From: Verrucomicrobiaceae bacterium
GTDB taxonomy: Bacteria > Verrucomicrobiota > Verrucomicrobiia > Verrucomicrobiales > Verrucomicrobiaceae
Assembly (NCBI GenBank): GCA_024232965.1
Contig: JACKQF010000002.1
Coordinates: 310,001-374,000 of the forward strand
Direction: 5' to 3'
Length of the DNA: 64,000 bases
Each line of letters starts with the position of its first letter. The first letter of the stretch is position 1. The position numbers and the translations under genes are program-made. Shown here piece by piece: positions 27,553-36,843 of the stretch. The notes under the pieces are model-generated. The model did no database searches. It was not told the origin of the DNA and worked only from the letters and a program-made list of their open reading frames with translations.

Positions 27553-28884
27553 TTAACCGAGAGCCATCACAGCGCGGCGATAGACCTCCCCGCGCTGGGC
27601 ATAACCGGTAAACATGTCGAAAGAGGAGGTGCCGGGGGAGAGCACAATGGAATCACCAGCGACAGAGCGTGCCGCCGCATCCGCCACGGCATCTTCGAGC
27701 GTGGCGGCGATACTGCAGGGGACGAGATCACCAAAGGTCTTCGCCAAGGCTGGTCCTATCTCGCCAATGCAAACCATGCCTTTGACGTGATCTTGAATGC
27801 TGGCCCGGAGTGCGGTGTAATCGAGGCCCTTTTCCTTCCCGCCCGCGATCAAAATAATCGGGCCATCCAGAGAGGCAATGCAGGCCTCAAGCGCGTGCAG
27901 ATTGGTCGCCTTTGAGTCGTTGATGAATTCCCTGCCCTGCCAGCAACGTACGAGTTCGCACCGATGGGTAGGCGGTTCGTAGGTGGCGATGGCCTTGAGC
28001 ATTTCTTCAAAGCCCAAACCGTGCGCCTGCCCAGCAATCATCGCCGCGAGGATGTTTTCCATGTTGTGGCGACCTCGCAGTCGAATGCCCTCTGCCGAAC
28101 CAAGGCACTGACCTTGATGGAAAAAGGAACCATCGGCAAAAGTGTAATCTGCCGCCGCACCAAACGCAGAAAACGTGATGCGCTGCGCAGCACCCGTATG
28201 CACGCTTTCACCGGCACGCACGATGGCGACATCTTCCGGCATCGCGTTCATAAAGATACGCTGCTTGGCAATGAAGTAAGCGGCTTCATCGGGATAACGA
28301 TCCAGGTGATCCGGCGCAAAGTTCAGCCAGATATTCACCCCAGCGCGGAAAGTGCGAATGGTCTCCAACTGGAAGGAACTCACCTCCAGCGCCAGAACGT
28401 CGTAATGCTCGCCGGATGCCGTGATCTCGCTCAATGAAATCCCATGATTCCCACAGGGCACAGAAGGCCTGCCGCAAGCGGTGAAAAGATGCGCGATGAG
28501 TTCCGTGCAGGTGCTTTTGCCATTCGTCCCAGTGATCGCCACCAGCGGCGTATGATTGAGGGTGAACGCAAACTCCGTTTCACCCACCAAGGGCACACCT
28601 GCCTGCGTAAATTTTTGTGGCAGCGGCCACGATTCATCAATGCCGGGGCTGACGATCACCAGTTGGAAATCTCCGTCGCTCACCTGCAAGGCCTTTGCTG
28701 CATCGCCCGTGACCGAGCGGAAGTTTTCAGCGTCCAGCTTCGCGATGGCAGTGCTCAATTTTTGAGGATCGCCCTCGTCAAAGACCGTCACTTCCGCGCC
28801 GTTCATGCGCGCCAAACGCGCAGCACCCAGGCCGCTGCGTCCAGCGCCCAGAATGGCAAAGTGTTGACCAGTGAAGAGTGACAT
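27553..28884 (-). CDS. murD: UDP-N-acetylmuramoylalanine--D-glutamate ligase
   Basis: Adds D-glutamate to UDP-MurNAc-L-Ala using ATP. 443 residues: N-terminal Rossmann-type domain (FAILGAGRSGLGAARLA), ATP-binding P-loop AITGTNGKSTCTELIAHLF near residue 115, GNHGISL, LNFAPDHLDRY with the conserved Mur-ligase His/Asp, and the C-terminal domain with FINDSKATNLHALEA and LSPGTSSFDMFTGYAQRGE. All residues expected for activity appear intact. Lies 9 bases after mraY. Confidence 0.96.
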   Translation of the reverse strand: MSLFTGQHFAILGAGRSGLGAARLARMNGAEVTVFDEGDPQKLSTAIAKLDAENFRSVTGDAAKALQVSDGDFQLVIVSPGIDESWPLPQKFTQAGVPLVGETEFAFTLNHTPLVAITGTNGKSTCTELIAHLFTACGRPSVPCGNHGISLSEITASGEHYDVLALEVSSFQLETIRTFRAGVNIWLNFAPDHLDRYPDEAAYFIAKQRIFMNAMPEDVAIVRAGESVHTGAAQRITFSAFGAAADYTFADGSFFHQGQCLGSAEGIRLRGRHNMENILAAMIAGQAHGLGFEEMLKAIATYEPPTHRCELVRCWQGREFINDSKATNLHALEACIASLDGPIILIAGGKEKGLDYTALRASIQDHVKGMVCIGEIGPALAKTFGDLVPCSIAATLEDAVADAAARSVAGDSIVLSPGTSSFDMFTGYAQRGEVYRRAVMALG

Positions 28885-28893
28885 GAAGAAGAT

Positions 28894-30042
28894 TTAGCGG
28901 ATCTTGAGAACAGCAAGGCCCAGCAGCGCGAACAGCAGCGACAGAACCCAGAAGCGGACGATGACTTGGTTTTCATGCCAGCCACCTAACTCGAAGTGGT
29001 GGTGGATTGGCGACATGCGGAAGATGCGTTTCCCGCGCAGTTTAAAGCTGGCCACCTGGAGGATGACACTGAGTGCCTCCATGACGAAAACGCCGCCCAC
29101 AATCACGAGAACGATCTCCTGCTTGCAACCGATCGCCAGAGACGCGATGCAACCTCCGAGAGCCAGAGAGCCCGTGTCCCCCATGAACATTTTGGCCGGG
29201 TGCGCATTGAACCAAAGGAAGCCCAAACATGCCCCCGCCAAGGCGAGAGCGACAATTGGTAACTCCGCAGCTAAGGTGTGGTGAGGCACATCCAGATACT
29301 CGGAGTAGCGGGCATTCCCGCAAATATAGGCAAAGCCGGCATAGGCTAACGAAGTCGTCAGAGAGCAACCGGTCGCCAATCCATCCAATCCGTCGGTCAA
29401 GTTTACCGCATTGGATGCCCCCACGATCACCAGCGCAAAAAATGCCACGGAAAAGACGCCCATGTCAGGGATGACCGCAGCCTTGAAGAACGGCAGGTGC
29501 AGTGCGCGCAGGCTTTCGCCGCTATCCGGTGGCACCGCATAGGCGAACAGAGCGCCAGCAATCATTGCCACCCCAATCTGCCAGGAGAGCTTCACGCGTG
29601 CGCTTACACCCTTGCTGTTCTTTTTGCTGATCTTCAGATAGTCATCCCAAAAGCCAAGCGCACCCAATCCCACCGTTGCGAGCAAAACGATCCAGACCAT
29701 CGGATTGTCCCACTTTGCCCACAAGAGAGTTGAAAAGACCACGGCGCCGACAATCAAGATGCCACCCATGGTCGGCGTGCCAGCCTTCTTGCCATGAAGT
29801 TCAAAGAGCTTATGAACCTCATCCGCAGTGCGGATTGGCTGGCCAATCTTCAGGGAGATGAGCTTGCGTATCAGGCGATCCCCAAACATCAAAGAGATGA
29901 CGAATGCAGTCAGCGCCGCGCCACCAGCGCGGAAGGTGTGGTACTTGAAGATATTCAGCGCCTTGAACAACAGCCCGTCCTCTCCCCCGAGGAGATCGTG
30001 CAGTGCTAGGTAATTCCGCAGCTCGTATAACCAATACATCAT
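28894..30042 (-). CDS. mraY: phospho-N-acetylmuramoyl-pentapeptide-transferase
   Basis: Membrane enzyme that makes lipid I from UDP-MurNAc-pentapeptide and undecaprenyl phosphate. 382 residues, about ten membrane segments. Key motifs: KKAGTPTMGGILI near residue 90, GFWDDYLKI, NAVNLTDGLDGLATG (catalytic Asp cluster), FNAHPAKMFMGDTGSLALGG, and RMSPIHHHFELGGWHE. The start overlaps the murF stop by 4 bases (ATGA), indicating translational coupling. Confidence 0.97.
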   Translation of the reverse strand: MMYWLYELRNYLALHDLLGGEDGLLFKALNIFKYHTFRAGGAALTAFVISLMFGDRLIRKLISLKIGQPIRTADEVHKLFELHGKKAGTPTMGGILIVGAVVFSTLLWAKWDNPMVWIVLLATVGLGALGFWDDYLKISKKNSKGVSARVKLSWQIGVAMIAGALFAYAVPPDSGESLRALHLPFFKAAVIPDMGVFSVAFFALVIVGASNAVNLTDGLDGLATGCSLTTSLAYAGFAYICGNARYSEYLDVPHHTLAAELPIVALALAGACLGFLWFNAHPAKMFMGDTGSLALGGCIASLAIGCKQEIVLVIVGGVFVMEALSVILQVASFKLRGKRIFRMSPIHHHFELGGWHENQVIVRFWVLSLLFALLGLAVLKIR

Positions 30043-31415
30043 GACGCTTCAAAAAGGGTGAGGACTTTTTCCATCGCAGCAGACCGACTGCCCTTTAGCA
30101 GCACCACGTCCCCCGCATTCAAACAATCCCGCAAATGGGCTGCACAAGCCTCATGGGACTCAAAGTGTCCAGACTCCACCGAAGTGCCGGTGCGCGCCAC
30201 AGCCTGCGTGATCATTTCCGCCTCGCCACCACCCACAGAGTAGATGGCATCCAGCGGCAGTGTAGCTGCCAGTTCGCCAACCTGAGCATGGCCCATCTCT
30301 GCCATGTGACCGAGTTCGCCCATTCGACCCAGTACCGCAATGCGCCGACCTTCAGTCGCGCTTGAAGCAAGCGTGCGCAGGCCAGCGATCATGCTGTCCG
30401 GATTGGCATTGTACGAATCATCAATGAACAACACTCCGCGAACCTCCTTGGGCTCCAACCGGCCTTTGCTCAGTTTTGCACGTTGCAGCGCATCAGCGAT
30501 CGCGCTCGGATGTACGCCCTGCCGCCATGCCATGCAGGCCGCCAGTGCGGCGTTGGCCACCATGTGCTCGCCCAAAACTGGCAGATAGACCGCCTCGCGA
30601 TGATCATGAAAATTCAAGACGAAGTGAGTGCCGCCGTTGTCCGTGCGCAGATCGTGGGCAGCCACATCACCTTCGCCGATTCCGGCAGTAAAAACATCCG
30701 CCTGACAATGCCTCGCAATCACTGGGGTATAACGATCTCCTGAATTCAGCACCACCACTCCACCGGGCCGCACATTGGCTGCAAGGGTGCCCTTTTCCCA
30801 AGCGATAGCGTCCTGTGAGCCCATGTTTTCAATGTGGGCGACGCCAACGTTGGTGAGAATCGCTGCGTCTGGCTTTGCGATATCGACCAGGGTCTTGATT
30901 TCGCCAGGGTGATTCATACCCATCTCCACAACGGCGCAAGCATCCCCGTCTATGAGGCTCAGCAGGGTGATCGGCACGCCGAGTTCGTTGTTCAGATTCC
31001 CAAGTGTTGCCGTTGTCTGATGCAGCGGGCTCATCACTGCAGCCGCCAAATCCTTGGTGCTCGTTTTGCCGTTGCTGCCTGTGAGACCGATAACCAATGG
31101 CGCATGCCAAGCGCGATACCTCGCCGCCATCCTCTGCAAAGCCACAGTCGTGTCGGCGGTCACGATAAAGGCGCAGGGCAGCCCCTCCCAAGCGCTGTCC
31201 CAGCGACTGACGACGATTGCGGCAGCACCTGCCGCGGCCACAGTTGGAACGAAATCATGCGCATCAAAACGCGGCCCCTTCAAGGCCACAAAAACATCGC
31301 CTGCACCGACTGCGCGAGAATCCGTACGGACCTGCGTCACAGCGCGGGCGGGGTCTCCGCCGCGCAGGGTGCCTGCGGAAAAGTCCGCTAGGAGTTGAAG
31401 GGGCAATGACTTCAC
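30039..31415 (-). CDS. murF: UDP-N-acetylmuramoyl-tripeptide--D-alanyl-D-alanine ligase
   Basis: Adds D-Ala-D-Ala to complete the muropeptide. 458 residues. N-terminal domain with VRTDSRAVGAGDVFVAL, P-loop GLTGSNGKTSTKDLAAAV near residue 110, NNELGVPITLL, MGMNHPGEI, the loop FIDDSYNANPDSM and C-terminal GELGHMAEMGHAQVGELA. It overlaps murE upstream and mraY downstream by 4 bases each. Confidence 0.96.
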   Translation of the reverse strand: MKSLPLQLLADFSAGTLRGGDPARAVTQVRTDSRAVGAGDVFVALKGPRFDAHDFVPTVAAAGAAAIVVSRWDSAWEGLPCAFIVTADTTVALQRMAARYRAWHAPLVIGLTGSNGKTSTKDLAAAVMSPLHQTTATLGNLNNELGVPITLLSLIDGDACAVVEMGMNHPGEIKTLVDIAKPDAAILTNVGVAHIENMGSQDAIAWEKGTLAANVRPGGVVVLNSGDRYTPVIARHCQADVFTAGIGEGDVAAHDLRTDNGGTHFVLNFHDHREAVYLPVLGEHMVANAALAACMAWRQGVHPSAIADALQRAKLSKGRLEPKEVRGVLFIDDSYNANPDSMIAGLRTLASSATEGRRIAVLGRMGELGHMAEMGHAQVGELAATLPLDAIYSVGGGEAEMITQAVARTGTSVESGHFESHEACAAHLRDCLNAGDVVLLKGSRSAAMEKVLTLFEAS

Positions 31416-32917
31416 TGTTCGTCTTCCAGAGCCTCCCTCTCTCTTTCTCGCTCTTTGATCTGATGGATCAGATTGCGGGCAACCTTGCGGTCATCAAACG
31501 GCGTGCGCACACCCTTCACTTCCTGATAATCTTCATGACCCTTGCCAGCGATTAGCACGATGTCTCCAGGCCGTGCGCCTTCAAGCGCGGCACGGATGGC
31601 AGCCTTTCGGTCAACGATCTCAACATACTTTTTGCCACGTGGAAAACCGACACGTGCATCTTGGATGATGCGCTGCGGATCTTCGTTCCGTGGGTTGTCA
31701 GAGGTAATGACACAAATCTCGCTACCGGCAGCTGCTGCTGCGGCCATCTTTGGACGCTTCGTGCGATCCCGATCTCCGCCGCAGCCGAAGACCGTAATGA
31801 TGCGATTCGGACGCAGGCCGCGCAATGTGCGCAGCACGTTGTCGAGCGCATCCGGCGTGTGCGCGTAATCGACGTACACATGAAAGTTGCCACGGTCCGT
31901 CACACGCTCCATGCGGCCCGGCACCTGCGGGGCACGCTGGAGACTTGTCACGCTCTCGCGAAGGTTCAACCCCATCCCGTGGGCGATGCCAAGAGCGGCC
32001 AGGGCATTGTAAACATTGAAGTCTCCGATCAAGGGTAGACGCACCAAAAACGTGCGCCCGCGGGCTTCTAGCTCGAAGGTAGTGCCATTCAGTTCGTAAC
32101 GCACGTTCACCGCGCGGAAGTCATTGTGAACACCGAAGCCGTAACGCGTGATGCGCCCAGTGTTCTCAAAACGCATGATCAGTTTGCGACCCCACGCATC
32201 ATCTCCATTGATGACCATCTGGCCGGTGCCAGCATCTGCCATGCTTTGGAAAAGCAGGGCCTTCGCCTCAAAGTAGGCTTCCATGTTGCCGTGATAGTCC
32301 AGGTGATCCTGAGTCAATTGGGTGAATGCAGCCGCACCGAATTGCAGCCCTTCCACCCGATGCTGATGCAGAGCGTGGGAGGACACTTCCATCGCGCAGG
32401 CACGACAGCCATTGTCAACCATCTGAGCGAGTAGTTGCTGGATCTCCAGCGACTCAGGCGTGGTATGCGTGGCGGGCACCTCATCCCCTCCAAGATCGTA
32501 GCTGATCGTTCCGATAAGCCCGCAACGGCGTTGCGCAGAATTCAGGAGGTGCCGGACCAAAGCGACAACGGTGGATTTGCCATTCGTACCCGTGACCCCC
32601 GCAAGAGCCAACTTCGTCGCAGGCGACCCAAACATGACCGCAGCCATGCGCGCGAGAGCGATACGCGATTGCTTCACATGCACCCACGGCACGATGCAAT
32701 CGGCACCAGGTGCCTGCTCTGCGATGATGCAGGCAGCACCTGCATTGATCGCGGACTGGATGAATTGGTGGCCATCCACCGTAGCGCCACGGAGGGCGAC
32801 AAAGGCCACGCCGGGGCCGGCTTTACGGGAGTCATAGGCCAAGGCCGTAACTTCCGTATCAAGACTGCCACTAACGACAGGGTGATCGAGGGGGGGTATT
32901 AGATCGCGAAGTTTCAT
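31412..32917 (-). CDS. murE: UDP-MurNAc-L-Ala-D-Glu--meso-diaminopimelate ligase
   Basis: 501 residues. N-terminal domain with LAYDSRKAGPGVAFVALRG, P-loop GVTGTNGKSTVVALVRHLL near residue 112, TTPESLEIQQLLA, FTQLTQDHLDYHG, and YVDYAHTPDALDNVL. The substrate-selecting motif is SDNPRNEDP; DNPR is the form found in ligases that add meso-diaminopimelate, as opposed to the D(D/N)P(N/A) forms seen in Lys enzymes. This indicates DAP-type peptidoglycan. Overlaps ftsI and murF by 4 bases each. Confidence 0.96.
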   Translation of the reverse strand: MKLRDLIPPLDHPVVSGSLDTEVTALAYDSRKAGPGVAFVALRGATVDGHQFIQSAINAGAACIIAEQAPGADCIVPWVHVKQSRIALARMAAVMFGSPATKLALAGVTGTNGKSTVVALVRHLLNSAQRRCGLIGTISYDLGGDEVPATHTTPESLEIQQLLAQMVDNGCRACAMEVSSHALHQHRVEGLQFGAAAFTQLTQDHLDYHGNMEAYFEAKALLFQSMADAGTGQMVINGDDAWGRKLIMRFENTGRITRYGFGVHNDFRAVNVRYELNGTTFELEARGRTFLVRLPLIGDFNVYNALAALGIAHGMGLNLRESVTSLQRAPQVPGRMERVTDRGNFHVYVDYAHTPDALDNVLRTLRGLRPNRIITVFGCGGDRDRTKRPKMAAAAAAGSEICVITSDNPRNEDPQRIIQDARVGFPRGKKYVEIVDRKAAIRAALEGARPGDIVLIAGKGHEDYQEVKGVRTPFDDRKVARNLIHQIKEREREREALEDEQ

Positions 32918-34791
32918 CGTGCCGCACCTCCTTGCGCGGCGAGGTTGGGTGGGGGGCGGACGGCGAGGTGATCGAGTGCTTCACGAACGACCTCGGCAAA
33001 AATTGGGGCGGCAGTGCGTGCTGCGCGGACGGGCTCTCCTGAGTCGAGTTGTGGGTAATCAAGCACCACAAGGCAGGCCACCTTGGGCGCTTCCAGCGGC
33101 GCAAATCCTGCGAAGGACGTCACATATTGACCGTCCATATAGCCACCTTTGGCCTTACCTGGGCCGTTGTCTTTGGTCTCATCGTAGCGCCGTGCCGTGC
33201 CGGTCTTACCGCCAGCGGTTACACCTGCGATGGCGGCCTGCTTACCCGTTCCCGAGACAATCACCTCCCCCAGCATCTCCTTCATCTGCTCCGCTGTCGC
33301 AGGACTGCAAACCTGCCGCACAGGCACGGGTGCCGGGACCCGCACCACGCCATCGCAATCTACGACACGATCAATCAAACGTGGCCGCATCAGGACGCCG
33401 CCATTAGCGATCGCCGCGTAAGCCATCGTCAGTTGCAGAGCGCTGGCACCCACTTCATAACCGATCGGAAAGCGCGAGTGGGTGGGGTTACTCCAATTGG
33501 AATGATTCACGCGGCCAGCGTGCTCTCCCGTGAGACCTAAACCGGTCTTTTGACCAAAGCCAAAGGCATCCACATACCGTAGGAAGGACTCCTGCCCCAC
33601 TTTTTGGAAGATCTTGTACGTGCCGATGTTGCTGGAGTGCACCAATACGCCCGTGACCGTCTGCATCCCCAAAGGTTCGTCATCACTCAGCTTCACTTTG
33701 AGCACCGGGTCGGTGTAATACATGTGTTCGCAATCAAAGCGATCACGTGGGGTGACTACTCCAAGATCCAGCGCTGCCGTTAGCGGAACGATTTTGAAGA
33801 TCGATCCAGGCTCGATGGCGTCAGAGATGACCAAATTCCGCTGCATCCCCGTCTTCGTATCTCGGTCAAAATGCGGCCGCGCCGCCATGGCCAAGATCGA
33901 GCCAGTGGACGGCTCTACCACAACGATCATCGCCCGCACTGGACGGTAGTGCTTCACCGCAGCTTCCAAGATCTCTTCGACAGTATCTTGGAGATTCATA
34001 TCGATGGTCAGATACATATCTGACCCATCCCGTGGCAACACGGTCTCGCCGCGATACAGCGGCAGTTCCCGCCCTGCACGATCACGCTCGATGGTCTGGT
34101 GGCCCATGGTGCCCTGCAGCAGATCATCAGACAGCCTCTCGACACCCCAAGTTCCCGTGTGCTCTGAATTCACATCACCCAACAAGAGAGTCAGGCGATT
34201 GCGCGCAGGGTAACGGCGCTTCACATCAGGACGCAGATACACGCCGATGATGTGTTCGTTATCCAGAATCTGCTTCACCCGGACTCCCTCATCTGCGGGC
34301 ATTTCTTGCACGATGATGTTCTCCGGCAGCGGGCTCAGCAGCGCAGCGAGAAAGTCCGACTGGCTCATGCCCAACTCTGCGGCCAGCTTTTCCGCGATGT
34401 GCTGGTGGTACATCTTCAGTGTGTCGGCAGGCGAGATGGATGAAACCAACTCCGCTACAGGCTTTTTCAGCACCTTTGCTAGGTTACGACGCACCGTAAC
34501 AAGCTCCCGCAAATGTACACGATCCGTGTGAAGGATGAAGACTTGTTCATCTAGCGCTAGATGTTCGCCACGACGATCACGGATCGAACCACGCTGCGCA
34601 GGGAGCGTGACGACACGCTGAAATTTCTTCGCGGCGGCCTCTGCATACTTGGCACTGTCACGAATATGCAGAACCGAAAGACGCCATGAAACCAAACAAA
34701 ACGCGCTCAGCAGCAAGCACGTCACCACCTGGATGCGGCGACAGATCGGCCTGTCACGGCGCAGCAGTTGTTGATTAGGCAAGGTGGTCAT
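32914..34791 (-). CDS. ftsI: division transpeptidase, class B penicillin-binding protein (FtsI/PBP3-like)
   Basis: Cross-links septal peptidoglycan. 625 residues: short cytoplasmic basic tail, one membrane helix near 22-42, pedestal with QRGSIRDRRGEHLA, then the transpeptidase domain with the three active-site motifs: SxxK as SIFK (EPGSIFKIVPL), SxN as SSN (VLVHSSNIGTYK) and KTG as GGKTGTARR. The block QLTMAYAAIANGG is also typical. Position between the ftsL-like gene and murE agrees with FtsI. No PASTA domain at the C-terminus. Confidence 0.94.
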   Translation of the reverse strand: MTTLPNQQLLRRDRPICRRIQVVTCLLLSAFCLVSWRLSVLHIRDSAKYAEAAAKKFQRVVTLPAQRGSIRDRRGEHLALDEQVFILHTDRVHLRELVTVRRNLAKVLKKPVAELVSSISPADTLKMYHQHIAEKLAAELGMSQSDFLAALLSPLPENIIVQEMPADEGVRVKQILDNEHIIGVYLRPDVKRRYPARNRLTLLLGDVNSEHTGTWGVERLSDDLLQGTMGHQTIERDRAGRELPLYRGETVLPRDGSDMYLTIDMNLQDTVEEILEAAVKHYRPVRAMIVVVEPSTGSILAMAARPHFDRDTKTGMQRNLVISDAIEPGSIFKIVPLTAALDLGVVTPRDRFDCEHMYYTDPVLKVKLSDDEPLGMQTVTGVLVHSSNIGTYKIFQKVGQESFLRYVDAFGFGQKTGLGLTGEHAGRVNHSNWSNPTHSRFPIGYEVGASALQLTMAYAAIANGGVLMRPRLIDRVVDCDGVVRVPAPVPVRQVCSPATAEQMKEMLGEVIVSGTGKQAAIAGVTAGGKTGTARRYDETKDNGPGKAKGGYMDGQYVTSFAGFAPLEAPKVACLVVLDYPQLDSGEPVRAARTAAPIFAEVVREALDHLAVRPPPNLAAQGGAAR

Positions 34792-34809
34792 GGCGTGGAG
34801 ATCGAAAGA

Positions 34810-35193
34810 TCAAGGAGCGGTTTGAGCGAGAGATGCAGGCGCAACCGGAATCGCTGCCGTGGTCGGAGTGGAAGGCAATTTGGGGATGTGAATCAGCGAT
34901 TCTTCATCGATGAGTTGCAGGCGCGTCCCTGCAGCAGCGAGACGCGGAATCACAAGATCGCGAGTGAGCTGCGTATCGATGCGCTTATTCAATTGTCGGA
35001 TTTCCTGGTCCAGCAGACTGATCTGCTGCTCCACCTGACGCTGCTGCTCCGCAAGGGCGTGGACGCGGTTGCGGCTGAGCACGAGTCCGATGGCTACCAT
35101 CGATACGGAGGCAGCCACCACCAGTACCGCCGTGAGAGCTGGCAGCCCCAGGCGGTTCGTGTATTGTTGTCTTCTGCGTTTAGGACGAGGCAT
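34810..35193 (-). CDS. FtsL-like small bitopic division protein
   Basis: 127 residues with a basic N-terminus (PRPKRRRQQYTNRLG), one membrane helix near residues 15-37 and a heptad-like stretch near 42-70 (LAEQQRQVEQQISLLDQEIRQLNKRI) that should form a coiled coil. Size, topology and position between rsmH and ftsI match FtsL, which partners FtsB/FtsQ in the divisome. FtsL proteins share little sequence, so the name rests on context and topology. The start overlaps the rsmH stop by 14 bases. Confidence 0.72.
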   Translation of the reverse strand: MPRPKRRRQQYTNRLGLPALTAVLVVAASVSMVAIGLVLSRNRVHALAEQQRQVEQQISLLDQEIRQLNKRIDTQLTRDLVIPRLAAAGTRLQLIDEESLIHIPKLPSTPTTAAIPVAPASLAQTAP

Positions 35194-36217
35194 GGACGGG
35201 CAGGCGTTCGGCGACGCGCAGTTTGGCTGACCGCGCGCGCGGGTTTCTCTTTATTTCCTCCTCGGATGGCTCAATGGGCTTCCGGGTGAGAATCCGGAGC
35301 AAATGATCCGGATTCGCCTTTGGGCTCGGCCATTCAGGTCTGTCAAAAGTTGGGGCAGCGAAGTGCTGAAAGGCGTGCTTCACACAGCGATCTTCCTGAC
35401 TCTGGAAAGTGATGATCAGCAGACGACCACCGGGCTTCAGCCATCGCGGCGCAGCCTCCAGGAACTCTCGTAGCGCCCCGATTTCGTCGTTAATGTAGAC
35501 ACGCAGGGCTTGGAAGACCTTGGTCGCAGGATGCCTTTTCCCAAATCTTGGAACCACGGATTCAACTACTCGGGTCAGGTCAGTGGTCGTCCGGAGCGGC
35601 GCGACGCTGCGTGCCTTGACGATCGCGCAGGCGATCTTCCAGGCAGCGGGTTCATCGCCAAAATCGCGGAAGATCTTTGCTAATTCATCCGCATCTGCCG
35701 TGGCCAGCAGATCAGCCGCGCTAACAGCGATATCAGGATCCATGCGCATATCCAGCGGACCTTCTTTCATGAAGGAAAAACCGCGCGCAGCTGAGTCCAC
35801 GTGATGGCTGGAGATGCCCAGATCTGCCATGATCGTATCCACGCCTGAGATGCCAGCCTCGCTCAAGATCTGCGGAAAGCGGCGGAAGTTTCCGCGCAAC
35901 GCCACAAAACGTTCGCCATAGGGCTTTAGCCGTTCTCGGGCATGTCGTAGGGCCGCAGGGTCCTGATCCATCGCCACCACCCGCGCTCCATGACGCAGCA
36001 TTGCCTCTGCATGACCACCTCCGCCGAGCGTGCCGTCCAGTCCGATTTGACCTTCCCCCGGCTGCAACCATTCCAGCACTTCGTCCAACATCACTGGCAC
36101 ATGATGAAAGGGCTCACCGCTGCGATCACCAGAACCGCCGAGACCACCGCCGCCACCAGAGCTACCGTTGTCTTCCTCGATATTGCGCATCCCCAGCGAG
36201 GAGCGGACCCATGGCAT
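35180..36217 (-). CDS. rsmH: 16S rRNA (cytosine(1402)-N4)-methyltransferase
   Basis: SAM-dependent methyltransferase of the ribosomal decoding site. Motifs: HHVPVMLDEVLEWL, GLDGTLGGGGHAEAML (SAM loop), VVAMDQDPAALRHARERL, ADLGISSHHVDSAARGFSFM, PLDMRMD, and the C-terminal KPGGRLLIITFQSQEDRCVKHAF. I chose the ATG at 36217 (345 residues) because GGAGGAGG lies 5 bases before it. The frame stays open to an ATG at 36385, which would add 56 residues rich in Trp/Ser. Even the shorter form has about 30 extra residues, including a Gly/Ser run, before the conserved core. First gene of the cell-wall cluster; no mraZ precedes it. Confidence 0.92.
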   Translation of the reverse strand: MPWVRSSLGMRNIEEDNGSSGGGGGLGGSGDRSGEPFHHVPVMLDEVLEWLQPGEGQIGLDGTLGGGGHAEAMLRHGARVVAMDQDPAALRHARERLKPYGERFVALRGNFRRFPQILSEAGISGVDTIMADLGISSHHVDSAARGFSFMKEGPLDMRMDPDIAVSAADLLATADADELAKIFRDFGDEPAAWKIACAIVKARSVAPLRTTTDLTRVVESVVPRFGKRHPATKVFQALRVYINDEIGALREFLEAAPRWLKPGGRLLIITFQSQEDRCVKHAFQHFAAPTFDRPEWPSPKANPDHLLRILTRKPIEPSEEEIKRNPRARSAKLRVAERLPVHASS

Positions 36218-36385
36218 GAAGGCCTCCTCCGCTTCGACATCGCCAAACCAAGGCCAACTGCCGGCCTGAAACCATCCGATTGCCCGCTGCCACCAACTGG
36301 AAGAAGACGGCCGCAATCCAGCTGTCCCAACCTGATGAGATTGGAATAAAAATTCCAGCGGCGTTAGAGCGACCGAATTTTCCAT

Positions 36386-36843
36386 GATAAAATGAGGGCT
36401 GAGGGGTTCAGGAACGGCGTTTGGGATTAATTTATTTAGGCATCAAGGTAGTTAGCAATTATGAAATAAATGAAAGGCGCTTCTTTAGCAAATCTAGATT
36501 TTAGATTTTTTGGTGGTATTTTCGGTGTTCAAACAACCTATACCGCCCCTTTTCACGACTTGGGCCGAACTGGTTTAGGCTGCTTAATAATTAATGCTCT
36601 GTCCAGTTGTTTTTAGCGCCACGCACAAAATTTGTGACAATTTTAATTATGCCCACTGAATTAGTTCTGGCTTGTCCTTCCCGGTGCCTTCTCTCACAAT
36701 GCCTTTTTCCAACGCTAAACTGATCGCTCGGCCGACGTTTTCTGGTCCACGCAAACATCTGCCAGATCGCCTGAACTGAGCAGACCCCAAGGACAAAGCA
36801 GCTCCGCTTTCGCCACCGCCCCACTTTTCCCCTCCCAATACCC
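36386..36843. other. A+T-rich divergent intergenic region
   Basis: 458 bases between the start side of the cell-wall cluster (minus) and the lactonase-like gene (plus). It is clearly richer in A+T than the flanks in its first 270 bases and probably holds the cluster's promoter. A short inverted/direct AT repeat (AATCTAGATTTTAGATTTTTT) lies near 36499. I found no mraZ and no convincing -35/-10 pair. Confidence 0.5.
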
